Below, piece by piece: positions 8,049 through 16,628 of a stretch of 64,000 nt of DNA; the first letter of the stretch is position 1; each line of letters starts with the position of its first letter. Made by a program: the position numbers and the translations under genes. Origin of the DNA: Petrimonas sp. IBARAKI (GTDB taxonomy: Bacteria > Bacteroidota > Bacteroidia > Bacteroidales > Dysgonomonadaceae); the NCBI GenBank assembly GCA_002356435.2, contig AP018040.2, positions 930,001 through 994,000 of the forward strand, given 5' to 3'. The notes under the pieces are model-generated. The model was not told the DNA's origin and did no database searches. It worked only from the letters and a program-made list of their open reading frames with translations.

Positions 8049-11000
8049 TTAGAAAGTTAATTTTATATCAAAGCCATAAACCGCAAATGGCGGAAGCGAT
8101 CCGTTTTCAATTCCCTGACCGTTTCCTGAAGTTTGTGAAGCTTCCGGATCAAAACCCTGGGGGGTATTTTTATGGATGGTCCACAAATTTCTACCGACCA
8201 ACGCAAGCCGCAGCCTTTGTATTTTCAACTTGTTCACAACCGATTTAGGGACGGTGTACCCCATAGCAAGTTCTCTCAGCTTGACGTAAGAGGCGTCAAA
8301 CATGGTGAATTCGGCATAATTTGGCCTTGTATATGCAAAATTCTGTGGACTCATGAATCTTTTCGCTGAGGTTCCGTCACTGTAAACGGCATCCCAATAG
8401 GCTCCCCCGGATAACTCAGAGTCGCTTTCTCCCCATATTACTTTTCGGATATAATAATCATCTCTGCCAAACAGAGTCTCCGCAATCATGCCATTCGTTA
8501 ACATTTTACTGTATGATGCAGAATACATGACGCCCCCTTTTTTCACATCTACCAGAAAGTTTAAATCAACATTTTTATATTTAAAAGTATTTGTTATACC
8601 GCCTATCCAGTCAGGAGTGGAGGTGCCGAAAGGTTTATCGGGGTCTTTCATCAATAATCCGCCTCCGTCTTCCATGATCATTTTACCGTTTACATCTCTT
8701 TTCACCCCCAACCCTCTCAGGTAACCATAGGGTTTGCCAACCTCAGCGTATACATAGATATAACTGGAGTAATTGCCGATTTGAAAACGATCGACTCCCT
8801 CAATCAGACTGTTTACCACAGAATTGTTCTTTGCCCAATTTACATTTACTTCCCAGGTAAAATTAGCCTTTTTAATAGGAGTCCCATACAACATCAGCTC
8901 AATGCCATCATTATGGATCTCTCCGGCATTGTAATACCTTCGTAGATATCCAGAGGAGGTTGGCAGCTGAGCATTAATAATTTGATTTTCAGTTCTCGTC
9001 TTATAGTAGGTGAAGTCCAATCCTAAACGATTATTGACAAACCTCAGGTCTGTACCTACTTCCCACGAATATGTTTTCTCAGGTTTTAAATCTCTGTTAT
9101 TCATTGTCCGTGACAGGGAGCCCAGTGTTGCACCGTTAAAGATGCCGTCGAAAGAATAAGTGTCCCAAACACGATAAGGTCCGGTGTCACTTCCTACGAT
9201 GGCATAAGATGCTCTGACCTTACCAAAAGAAAGAAACGACTTGTCGATGTTAAAAGCATCTGTAATGATAAAGCTAGATCCAACAGACGGATAAAAATAG
9301 GAGTTGTTTTGCGGAGGTAATGTGCTGGACCAGTCGTTACGTCCGGTAATATCTAAATATAGAAAATCATTGTAACCCAGGGATACTGCAGCCAGAACCG
9401 AGTTGATCTTTTTTCTGCTATAATCTTGTGTGTCTATGGGATATTCAGATGTGTTCGAAATGTTGATCAACCCGGCCTGAAGGATGGAGTTGATAGCCTG
9501 TGTATAAGACTTTTGGTTATTGCTGTACATCACTGCTCCGGCGTTCGCAAATAAGGATATCTTATTCCACCTTTTATTATACGTGAGGAGCGCTTGCAAA
9601 TCATAGTTCTCAAGTTCTCTCTGGAATGTACCCATATTACCGTCTTTTTGATTCATCCCGCCCTTGTTGACGAACGTGTAACCATTCCAATTGTATGTGT
9701 CTAAACCGGCCCTCAAACTCAAACTCAGCTCGTCTGTAAAGTCCATATTTAAATTAAAGGATGAGATTATCCTTTTTTTAGTATCTTCGTTCTTGTTCTC
9801 ATTGATGATCCAATAGGGATTACTGAAATTCCGGTGAGTGCCTGTTTCATATCCATTGGCATCTTTCCACTCGTACAATTCACTCAGGGATGTACTTCTT
9901 GCCATATGTACATAGGAGTTCATCGGATTCTTACTGTCGCTTTTAGAATATTGTCGGTTTGAGACCCTGTCATATATATAACTTATTTTTGAGTCTAATG
10001 ACATCCAATCAGTGAATTGATTATTTAATCGCAAATTAAAAGTAGACTTGTTTCCAATATTCACTTTTTCGACCACACTGGTTGAATAGTTATTCGTGTA
10101 TGATATTCTGTATCTGTTTTTTGCTCCTCCTCCTTCCACTGACAGTGAATTGGTCAAAGCCATGGCTGTCTGATAGAAATCTTTCACATTGTCAGGTTCT
10201 GGCAGATAGGCTTTCAGTTTGCCATCTAAGCCAATCACCGGCTGCCCGATCATGGGGCTTCCCCAGCTGCGATAGTTCTGGGCAGCCAAGGGAGGATTGT
10301 TTTTATTATCAATATAGGAGCTTGTTCCCACCCCGTATGCATTCTGATATTCGGGGAATTCAATCAAAGTCTGGAGCATCGTATTTGAATTAAAATCGAC
10401 GCTGAAGCCCTCTTTCCCAGTTTTTGTAGTGATAAGGACGACTCCGTTAGCAGCTCTGGAGCCATATAATGCTGAGGCATTTGCCCCTTTAAGAACCTCA
10501 ATACTCTCGATATTTTCAGGATTAATATCAGCTGCTCCGTTTCCGTAATCCAAATTTCCTCTTTCACTGCTCGTATTATCAATGGGCATTCCATCGACAA
10601 CAAAAAGCGGTTGATTATCCCCGGTAATGGAGTTATTCCCCCTAATGACAATTCGTGCCGATCCGTTATTCATCCCGGGTTGGGTTACCTGAACACCAGC
10701 AATTTTACCGGAAAGCGAAGAGATCAGATTTGAGCTCTTGGCATCATTCATGCTTTCCGTGTCTATTCCTTGGGTCGAATAACTCAAGGCCTTCGTAGAT
10801 CGTTTGATACCAAGTGCCGTGACAACAACTTCTTCGAGTAATTCGGCGTCTTCACTAAGACTGATATTCAATGGCGACCGGCCGTCCCAGGCAACCTCCT
10901 GTTCTGAAAAGCCTATGTAAGAAAAAACAATAGTAGCCCCTTCTGAAACAGATAATGAATAGTTTCCATTGATGTCGGTAACGGTGCCATTTGTAGTTGA

Positions 11001-11162
11001 TTTTTCTACAACGTTTACCCCTATAAGAGGTTGACCGTCGGCATCCTTTACACTTCCCCTTAGAGTTTTATTTTGTGCAATTACATTGTTTGAAAACAGA
11101 AGTAAAAGCACAATAAAACACACTGATAGTTGTTTTTTTATACAAATAAGATTCATTTTCAT
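8049..11162 (-). CDS. SusC/RagA-family TonB-dependent outer-membrane transporter (PUL1)
   Basis: TonB-dependent porin of 1037 residues that imports oligosaccharides across the outer membrane with its SusD partner. I start it at the ATG at 11162, which leads into a signal peptide (hydrophobic run ending NNVIAQN); the open frame extends upstream to 11264 but that part is not signal-like. Order: carboxypeptidase-regulatory-like domain (LRGSVKDADGQPLIGVNV), plug with the SusC hallmark PLFVVDGMPID and VLKGANASALYGSRAANGV, then the beta-barrel ending in a C-terminal phenylalanine. A 295-bp gap separates it from GH92, so it may have its own promoter. Confidence 0.95.
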   Translation of the reverse strand: MKMNLICIKKQLSVCFIVLLLLFSNNVIAQNKTLRGSVKDADGQPLIGVNVVEKSTTNGTVTDINGNYSLSVSEGATIVFSYIGFSEQEVAWDGRSPLNISLSEDAELLEEVVVTALGIKRSTKALSYSTQGIDTESMNDAKSSNLISSLSGKIAGVQVTQPGMNNGSARIVIRGNNSITGDNQPLFVVDGMPIDNTSSERGNLDYGNGAADINPENIESIEVLKGANASALYGSRAANGVVLITTKTGKEGFSVDFNSNTMLQTLIEFPEYQNAYGVGTSSYIDNKNNPPLAAQNYRSWGSPMIGQPVIGLDGKLKAYLPEPDNVKDFYQTAMALTNSLSVEGGGAKNRYRISYTNNYSTSVVEKVNIGNKSTFNLRLNNQFTDWMSLDSKISYIYDRVSNRQYSKSDSKNPMNSYVHMARSTSLSELYEWKDANGYETGTHRNFSNPYWIINENKNEDTKKRIISSFNLNMDFTDELSLSLRAGLDTYNWNGYTFVNKGGMNQKDGNMGTFQRELENYDLQALLTYNKRWNKISLFANAGAVMYSNNQKSYTQAINSILQAGLINISNTSEYPIDTQDYSRKKINSVLAAVSLGYNDFLYLDITGRNDWSSTLPPQNNSYFYPSVGSSFIITDAFNIDKSFLSFGKVRASYAIVGSDTGPYRVWDTYSFDGIFNGATLGSLSRTMNNRDLKPEKTYSWEVGTDLRFVNNRLGLDFTYYKTRTENQIINAQLPTSSGYLRRYYNAGEIHNDGIELMLYGTPIKKANFTWEVNVNWAKNNSVVNSLIEGVDRFQIGNYSSYIYVYAEVGKPYGYLRGLGVKRDVNGKMIMEDGGGLLMKDPDKPFGTSTPDWIGGITNTFKYKNVDLNFLVDVKKGGVMYSASYSKMLTNGMIAETLFGRDDYYIRKVIWGESDSELSGGAYWDAVYSDGTSAKRFMSPQNFAYTRPNYAEFTMFDASYVKLRELAMGYTVPKSVVNKLKIQRLRLALVGRNLWTIHKNTPQGFDPEASQTSGNGQGIENGSLPPFAVYGFDIKLTF

Positions 11163-11457
11163 GCGTTTTGTGAATTTAATAATACATTTTTTTAATTTTA
11201 TAAGAGTTATAATTGCTATCCATATTACTTTACAGAGATCCCGATCGGATGAATTTGGCTGCAAAAGACGAATATTTATGTTACAATTCTATTACTTTCC
11301 GGTTAAGATATTATTACGAAACGTAAGGCTGTCCACGTATGTCCTGTGTAATAATATCATCCTTTATTATCCATGATGTTCGTTTAAAACCATTGATATA
11401 GGGCAACTATCTAACATTATCTCGTTGATAAATAACACCTAGGTGCAATATTGTCAA
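11163..11457. other. Intergenic region upstream of SusC (PUL1)
   Basis: A 295-bp AT-rich spacer between the GH92 stop and the SusC start. It probably holds the SusC leader and promoter, but I did not find a convincing TTTG / TAnnTTTG pair on the minus strand. Confidence 0.4.
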
Positions 11458-13719
11458 TTATTTCAATACTCCTTCCGATGGCGGGGCATCTTCGGATGCT
11501 GTTCCCCACTTTTTGTTAGCTTTACTGTCCATCACGAGCTTAAGTATACCTCCCTCCTTGATATCATCGTGGCTAAACCAGGGCTTGTTCCACTCTTTAC
11601 CGTTGAGGCGTGCCGACTGGATATATTTGTTTTCCGGGCTGTTATTTTCGGCTATGATGCGGAAAATTTTCCCGTTATCCAGTTGTACGGTGATCTCTTT
11701 GAAGAAGGGACTGCCAATGTTGTAGGCAGGGCTACCGGGTGTGACGGGATAGAATCCCATCTGCGAGAAAACCACAAATGCCGACATGCCCCCTCCGTCT
11801 TCATCGCCGGGAATACCCATGAGATCGTTCCTGAACCATTCCGATACAAGCTTACGGATACGTTTTTGCGTTTTCCAGGGAGCTCCGGCATAGTTGTAGA
11901 GATAGGGAATGTGAAGGGAGGGTTCGTTGGCCATGGAAAATTGCCCCACGTTTCCTGTGTGATCGGGCAGCTGGCTATAGAACTCAAATTTGCTCTTTCC
12001 TAACGGTTCGCTGAACGTTTGATCCAGATAGCTCAGAAAGTTCTCCCGACCTCCCATAAGGTGAATTAGGTCGGCTACGTTATGGGGTACATCCCACCGG
12101 TATACCCATGCGTTGTTCTCTCCGTAGTATTCCCTGGCTCCCATCCCGCCGGAAAACTTATAATCGAACGGTTCAATAAAATTCCCTTCTTTATCCCTGG
12201 GGTGGAAAAAGTTTGTTTCAGGATTGAAGAGATGGCGATAATTATAGGATTTTTGCAGGAAATGCTTGTAATCGTCTGTTTTGCCTAATTCTTTGGCTAT
12301 CTGTGCCAGGCACCACTCATCGTAAGCAGTGCCCAACGTAACAGCTACGGGCTGACGTTTTTCCCATGAATGGACTTCGGGAATGGTTTCCTGTTCCCCA
12401 TCCCTGAGAGCGGGGATGTACCCATGCTCCTGATAGAACTGGTCCAGTTCGCCCGCCGGCTTTGCTGACCAGGGGGCCAGTGTCTTTTTTACCAGGGCAT
12501 TACGCATGGCTGGGTATTTTCTTTCCAGATCGAGTCCGACCAAGCCTTTCCGGTAAGCATCGAGCACCGTGGCAATGCCGTGATTGGAATTCATACGGCG
12601 ACTGTCTCCCGTTATCTCAGGGAAGGTAGGCCACCAGAATTCCGGCATCTGTTCCGACATCCTTAAAAAAGAGTGGAGAATGTTGACCTCCATTGCGGGT
12701 TCAGTCAGTACCCGGAGGGGGTGTGTGGCACGATAGGTATCCCATATCCAATCGTCCGTATAGAAAGGTGTCCCATTGTCATTGTGAACCATGCCGTCAA
12801 AAGCGCTGAAATAGCGTCCCCCTTCAGAGATACAGACAGGTCTTTCATAGGTGCGGTAGAGAGAGGTATAGAAAACCTTTCTGTCCTCATCCTTCCCTCC
12901 CTTCACGATGATCTTTCCCAACTTTTCGTTCCAGAGCTTACGCCCTTTTTCAGCGGTACGATCTACATCAAAGTCGCTGATCTCTCTTTGCAGATTCTGT
13001 TTTGCCTGCTCTTCATCGATAAACGAAATGCCGTAGCGAAGATTCAGCTGTTCCGTTTCATTTGAGAAATGGAAGACCAGATTGGCATTTCGTCCCGAAG
13101 CCTCGTGTTTGTCCAACTGACGGCCATCCTGAAGAGAACTTACCCTCTGTGGTTCTGTCTCAGTTTCCAGATAGAGGTAGACCTTGGTATTGTTGGCCAG
13201 CTGCTGGTAGCCCGACACGGCGGTGCCATCCCATCTCAGTGCGCCGTTACGGGAGTTTAACACCAGAAAAGTGTTCTCTTTTCCACTGAACCCTAAGGAG
13301 TAAACAGCCGACTGATGCGAAAGGGCAAATCTCACATCTATACCGTAGTCGTCGAGGTATACCGAGTAACTGTATGGGGTGATTTTTTCGTTGTCGTAAC
13401 TGTATTGTACGACAGGCTGCAGACCTTCCATATCTCCGCGATAAGGACTTAAATTGAAAGCAGAGCTGCCGCGGTGGCTGGTTACAACAATAGGGAGGCC
13501 AGACAAAACATCTTCGGTATAATCATTCCGTTCAGGATATACACGGAGCATGCTGTTGGGTAGATGAACAGTAGGATAGGCAGGCACCAGAAGATGGCTG
13601 ATATTACCCATATAGGGATTAACGTAGTCTACAGGGTCGCTCACGGTTACACTTAACTGTTGATTACATCCTGTAAGAAAAAAGAGGATTCCCAAAAATA
13701 AACTGATTGATTGTCTCAT
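11458..13719 (-). CDS. GH92 family alpha-mannosidase lipoprotein (PUL1)
   Basis: Exo-acting, calcium-dependent alpha-mannosidase of 753 residues. Start chosen at 13719, which gives a lipoprotein signal peptide ending LFFLTGCNQ; 13 extra in-frame residues upstream are not signal-like. The mature protein begins with the GH92 opening VDYVNPYMG and carries the family blocks GENNAWVYRWDVPHN (with the candidate catalytic acid Glu), MANEPSLHIPYLYNYAG, and GDEDGGGMSAFVVFSQMGFYP. GH92 enzymes remove mannose from alpha-1,2-, 1,3- and 1,4-linked mannosides; linkage specificity is not readable here. It lies 96 bp downstream of the GH71/99-like gene. Confidence 0.93.
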   Translation of the reverse strand: MRQSISLFLGILFFLTGCNQQLSVTVSDPVDYVNPYMGNISHLLVPAYPTVHLPNSMLRVYPERNDYTEDVLSGLPIVVTSHRGSSAFNLSPYRGDMEGLQPVVQYSYDNEKITPYSYSVYLDDYGIDVRFALSHQSAVYSLGFSGKENTFLVLNSRNGALRWDGTAVSGYQQLANNTKVYLYLETETEPQRVSSLQDGRQLDKHEASGRNANLVFHFSNETEQLNLRYGISFIDEEQAKQNLQREISDFDVDRTAEKGRKLWNEKLGKIIVKGGKDEDRKVFYTSLYRTYERPVCISEGGRYFSAFDGMVHNDNGTPFYTDDWIWDTYRATHPLRVLTEPAMEVNILHSFLRMSEQMPEFWWPTFPEITGDSRRMNSNHGIATVLDAYRKGLVGLDLERKYPAMRNALVKKTLAPWSAKPAGELDQFYQEHGYIPALRDGEQETIPEVHSWEKRQPVAVTLGTAYDEWCLAQIAKELGKTDDYKHFLQKSYNYRHLFNPETNFFHPRDKEGNFIEPFDYKFSGGMGAREYYGENNAWVYRWDVPHNVADLIHLMGGRENFLSYLDQTFSEPLGKSKFEFYSQLPDHTGNVGQFSMANEPSLHIPYLYNYAGAPWKTQKRIRKLVSEWFRNDLMGIPGDEDGGGMSAFVVFSQMGFYPVTPGSPAYNIGSPFFKEITVQLDNGKIFRIIAENNSPENKYIQSARLNGKEWNKPWFSHDDIKEGGILKLVMDSKANKKWGTASEDAPPSEGVLK

Positions 13720-13815
13720 ACAATGATTTAATAGTTTTGCAGCATAAATTGAATACAAATGAGGTCCTTCGTAATTTGTAATCTCCCCTTTGATTTTGAT
13801 ATGCCGTTTTGTTTT

Positions 13816-15144
13816 TTAATTATTATTTGACGTGGACCTCTCAGGTTTCACCTCTGTATAACTCTCCTTCCCTTTAATCCACCGTGCTGCCTGTCCCGAA
13901 AGCCATAGATAATAATCAGATTCTAAATCATCTTCTATTCCTACGAATTTACGGTTTCCGTTTAATGGCACCTCGCTTTCTCTCAGACACTTGAATAATG
14001 CAGTCCCTTCATCGATCTCGTCAAACATGGCAAGGTATAACGACTGTGCTCCAGATAGTTTAGCTCCAGCAACTTGTTTCCAGAAAAACTCTCCTTTCTC
14101 CCGGGGAATTGAGTTGTACTGGGCGGGATCGTTTTTTAAATTTCCCCAGCTGAATCCGGGAAAAACAAGCGGAACATAATCGATACTATGCTCTTTACAC
14201 CATCTTATATCTCCGGTAAGTACCGCATCGCTTTTCTCCCGATAGGTGTCGGAGTTATAACGACCTACAGCCCATGGCATTATAATGTCGGCTTCTTTAA
14301 TCAAGGTATGTAAAAAAGGATTATTTTCAGTATCGTTGTCCAACGTTCGCCAGTAATAGGGCACGCCAAGCATCAAAGAAAATTTATTTCTGTCTTGATT
14401 TAATGTTTCAATCAGTTGTTGAACATCAGAGAGCGAGTACTTCCGTCCATCATTGAACCCAACTCCCCAAATTGCAATCAATGGTCTCTTATGATGTCTT
14501 AGATAAGTGGGGTTACTTCTGCTATTAAATAAATTAAACTTTGCTTGGAGCTCTGCTAAATCATTCGCGATTACAGTAAGATCGCTTGATGCACAGCCGC
14601 TTAAATCATACATGATGCAGATGGCCCTTTCGTATTTGGCTGCTGCTTTCAAGGCGCTCTCCAACACTTTGTTGAAATGATTCTTTCCTGCCGGATTTTT
14701 TATCTCAACTATAAACCGTTGCATAAAGGCTCCATCAATTCCATACTCTTTCATCCACTTAAAATGCAGATCAACGCTCTCTTCATCGTATGGGCTATAA
14801 ACATATGCTGGCGTTCCATCCGAGTGTTTGAATTCTGTCTTATATACCCGGCTATAGTCATTTATATCAGGCCAAAAATCAACGGATGTGCTTTCGGGTT
14901 TAAAACGTCCTCCCTTCTGATAGTGACGCCAGCCTCTGTCTGCACCGTCCCCTTCGGCCGTAAACCAACCTTGATAACCGGTCATCACTAATCCATTATA
15001 AGAGGTGTAAATGGCTTCAATATCATCATAAGCATTTTTTTGTTTTTCCGGGCTGTTTGACTTATCTTCTTTTATCCTGAAAAATAAAATAAAGGCTGAT
15101 ATAAGTGCGAATAAAATAATGATTGGTTTCACTGTTTTTCTCAT
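13816..15144 (-). CDS. Glycoside hydrolase family 71/99-like protein
   Basis: Protein of 442 residues with an N-terminal hydrophobic segment (IIILFALISAFILFF) that acts as signal anchor or uncleaved signal; there is no lipobox cysteine. The body carries NGLVMTGYQGWFTAEGDG, GIDGAFMQRFI, RPLIAIWGVGFNDG, a YVPLVFPGFSWGNL strand, and a late AMFDEIDEGTALFK segment, which together fit the GH71/99-like group of Bacteroidota. Related GH99 enzymes are endo-alpha-mannosidases or mannanases. By position it should cut the same glycan that GH92 trims. It starts 6 bp after the alkaline phosphatase stop, so the two are co-transcribed. Confidence 0.75.
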   Translation of the reverse strand: MRKTVKPIIILFALISAFILFFRIKEDKSNSPEKQKNAYDDIEAIYTSYNGLVMTGYQGWFTAEGDGADRGWRHYQKGGRFKPESTSVDFWPDINDYSRVYKTEFKHSDGTPAYVYSPYDEESVDLHFKWMKEYGIDGAFMQRFIVEIKNPAGKNHFNKVLESALKAAAKYERAICIMYDLSGCASSDLTVIANDLAELQAKFNLFNSRSNPTYLRHHKRPLIAIWGVGFNDGRKYSLSDVQQLIETLNQDRNKFSLMLGVPYYWRTLDNDTENNPFLHTLIKEADIIMPWAVGRYNSDTYREKSDAVLTGDIRWCKEHSIDYVPLVFPGFSWGNLKNDPAQYNSIPREKGEFFWKQVAGAKLSGAQSLYLAMFDEIDEGTALFKCLRESEVPLNGNRKFVGIEDDLESDYYLWLSGQAARWIKGKESYTEVKPERSTSNNN

Positions 15145-15150
15145 TATATT

Positions 15151-16248
15151 TTATTTATTTCCCAAATTCAAAGAAAAAATAAATCGTCCCTTGAAATCAG
15201 TATTATTAAAAAATCCTGAGAAAACCTCACTCCCGGGGCCATAGGAATATACAGGCAGCATTACGCCTGTATGACCTTTAGTAGAAAAGTTTACCTTTAC
15301 CTCCCCTGTTTCATAATTCCCCTTTAACACGGTAACACCGCCCGTTTCATGATCTCCCGTAACAACGACTAACGTTTCACCATTCTCGCGTGCAAAGTCA
15401 AGAGCGACACCAATCGCTTTGTCAAAATCGAGCATTTCTGCTAAGAACTGTTCCTGGTTATTATTATGACACGCCGGATCAATCTGTGATCCTTCTACCA
15501 TCAGGAAAAAACCTTTGTCGTTATCTTTATCCAAACTCTGAAGTGCTTTCTCTACTGCTACTGGGAGAAAATCTCCTCTCCCATTGATTTTGAAGGGCAT
15601 GTGGGAGTTGGCAGTTAAGGCTAAAACTTTATCCTTGGAACTATCTATTTGCAAAACATCTTCAAAAAAATCATACCCTTCTTTTTTCATCTTTTCTACA
15701 AGGTTAAGCTTATCTGCTCTATCGGTAAAATGTTTCAATCCTCCACCAATAATAATATCAACTCCCGAAGTTGAAATATCCGAAGCTATTTCTTCATACA
15801 TATTACGATCGGGTTGGTGAGCTATAAAGGCTGCCGGCGTAGCATGAGTAATCGTATTTGTAGCTATAAGTCCTGTTTTAAAGCCTTGATTAATTAAAAT
15901 TTCCACAATAGATTCTGTAAAGTTACCCTCCGGATTTATTCCTATGACACCATTCTTGGCTTTTTCTCCGGAAGCTAAGGCTGTTGCAGAAGCGGCTGAG
16001 TCTGTAATATAATTATCGGATGATTCGGTTTTCTGTAAACCTATTACCGGAAATTGCTGAAGATTCAGTTTTTTCTGAGATACCGTCATTGCAGCATGGA
16101 CATGACTTAACCCCATTCCATCACCAATCATAAAGATTACATTTTTAGGAGAGGTTCTAATTCCTTCTTCTGTGTTTTGACAAAAAAAGGAGAGAGAAAA
16201 GCTCAAAAAAAACAAAAGAAAACCAGATCTATAGAAAAATGCGTTCAT
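15151..16248 (-). CDS. Secreted alkaline phosphatase
   Basis: Alkaline phosphatase superfamily enzyme of 365 residues with a signal peptide (run ending LSFFCQNT). Visible active-site parts are MIGDGMGLSHV (first metal aspartate), the nucleophile block TDSAASATALASGEKAKNG with the catalytic serine, VEGSQIDPACH, and VTGDHETGGV, all in the expected order. It would release inorganic phosphate from phosphomonoesters in the periplasm using zinc and magnesium. It is the promoter-proximal gene of the minus-strand half of PUL1, 380 bp from the divergent SARP-like regulator. A typical PHO-type role is possible, but the context points to a glycan-linked phosphate. Confidence 0.9.
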   Translation of the reverse strand: MNAFFYRSGFLLFFLSFSLSFFCQNTEEGIRTSPKNVIFMIGDGMGLSHVHAAMTVSQKKLNLQQFPVIGLQKTESSDNYITDSAASATALASGEKAKNGVIGINPEGNFTESIVEILINQGFKTGLIATNTITHATPAAFIAHQPDRNMYEEIASDISTSGVDIIIGGGLKHFTDRADKLNLVEKMKKEGYDFFEDVLQIDSSKDKVLALTANSHMPFKINGRGDFLPVAVEKALQSLDKDNDKGFFLMVEGSQIDPACHNNNQEQFLAEMLDFDKAIGVALDFARENGETLVVVTGDHETGGVTVLKGNYETGEVKVNFSTKGHTGVMLPVYSYGPGSEVFSGFFNNTDFKGRFIFSLNLGNK

Positions 16249-16628
16249 TGTGAAATTGAATATTGATTAGAATTAATAATGAGTCTAAAAATTTTAAAAC
16301 GAAATATCAGTAGCGTGAAAATTTCCAAATGACATTGCAATAATAGGAAGAGCAGGGTTATTTTAACCTTAAAAACACCTTAAAAAGCAAAGTTTCGGTC
16401 AAATATTTAATTATATTTGTGTTATTTTGTTTAATTTAACATTTTGGTTATTGACAAAAGAACAATCACGATTCTGTATTTTTGACCTGTTTGTGTATGA
16501 AGATAGGCATCATTTAAGAGACTATACGGTGTTATAGCCATCTCAAAAATTAGTTTTAATCAAAAAAAATTGTACCTTTATTTCTCGAATTTTACAAGAA
16601 ATTGTAATGCTCATTATTGCTTTGTACA
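16249..16628. other. Divergent regulatory region between alkaline phosphatase and regulator
   Basis: This 380-bp AT-rich spacer lies between two divergently transcribed genes and must contain both promoters; a self-regulating membrane regulator would bind here. A candidate plus-strand promoter is listed separately. I see no coding sequence. Confidence 0.5.
16451..16484 (+). promoter_or_regulatory. Candidate promoter of the SARP-like regulator gene
   Basis: TTGAC at 16451 and TATTTTTG at 16477-16484 fit the Bacteroidota TTTG / TAnnTTTG pattern. The spacing of 23 bases is slightly longer than usual. It would give a leader of about 140 bases before the ATG at 16629. A second TAnnTTTG match lies at 16412-16419. 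Confidence 0.3.

Noticed and set aside
11443-13289. Plus-strand frames opposite GH92 of PUL1, the longest 186 codons
   Set aside because: Fully antisense to a well-supported GH92 gene and without family similarity.
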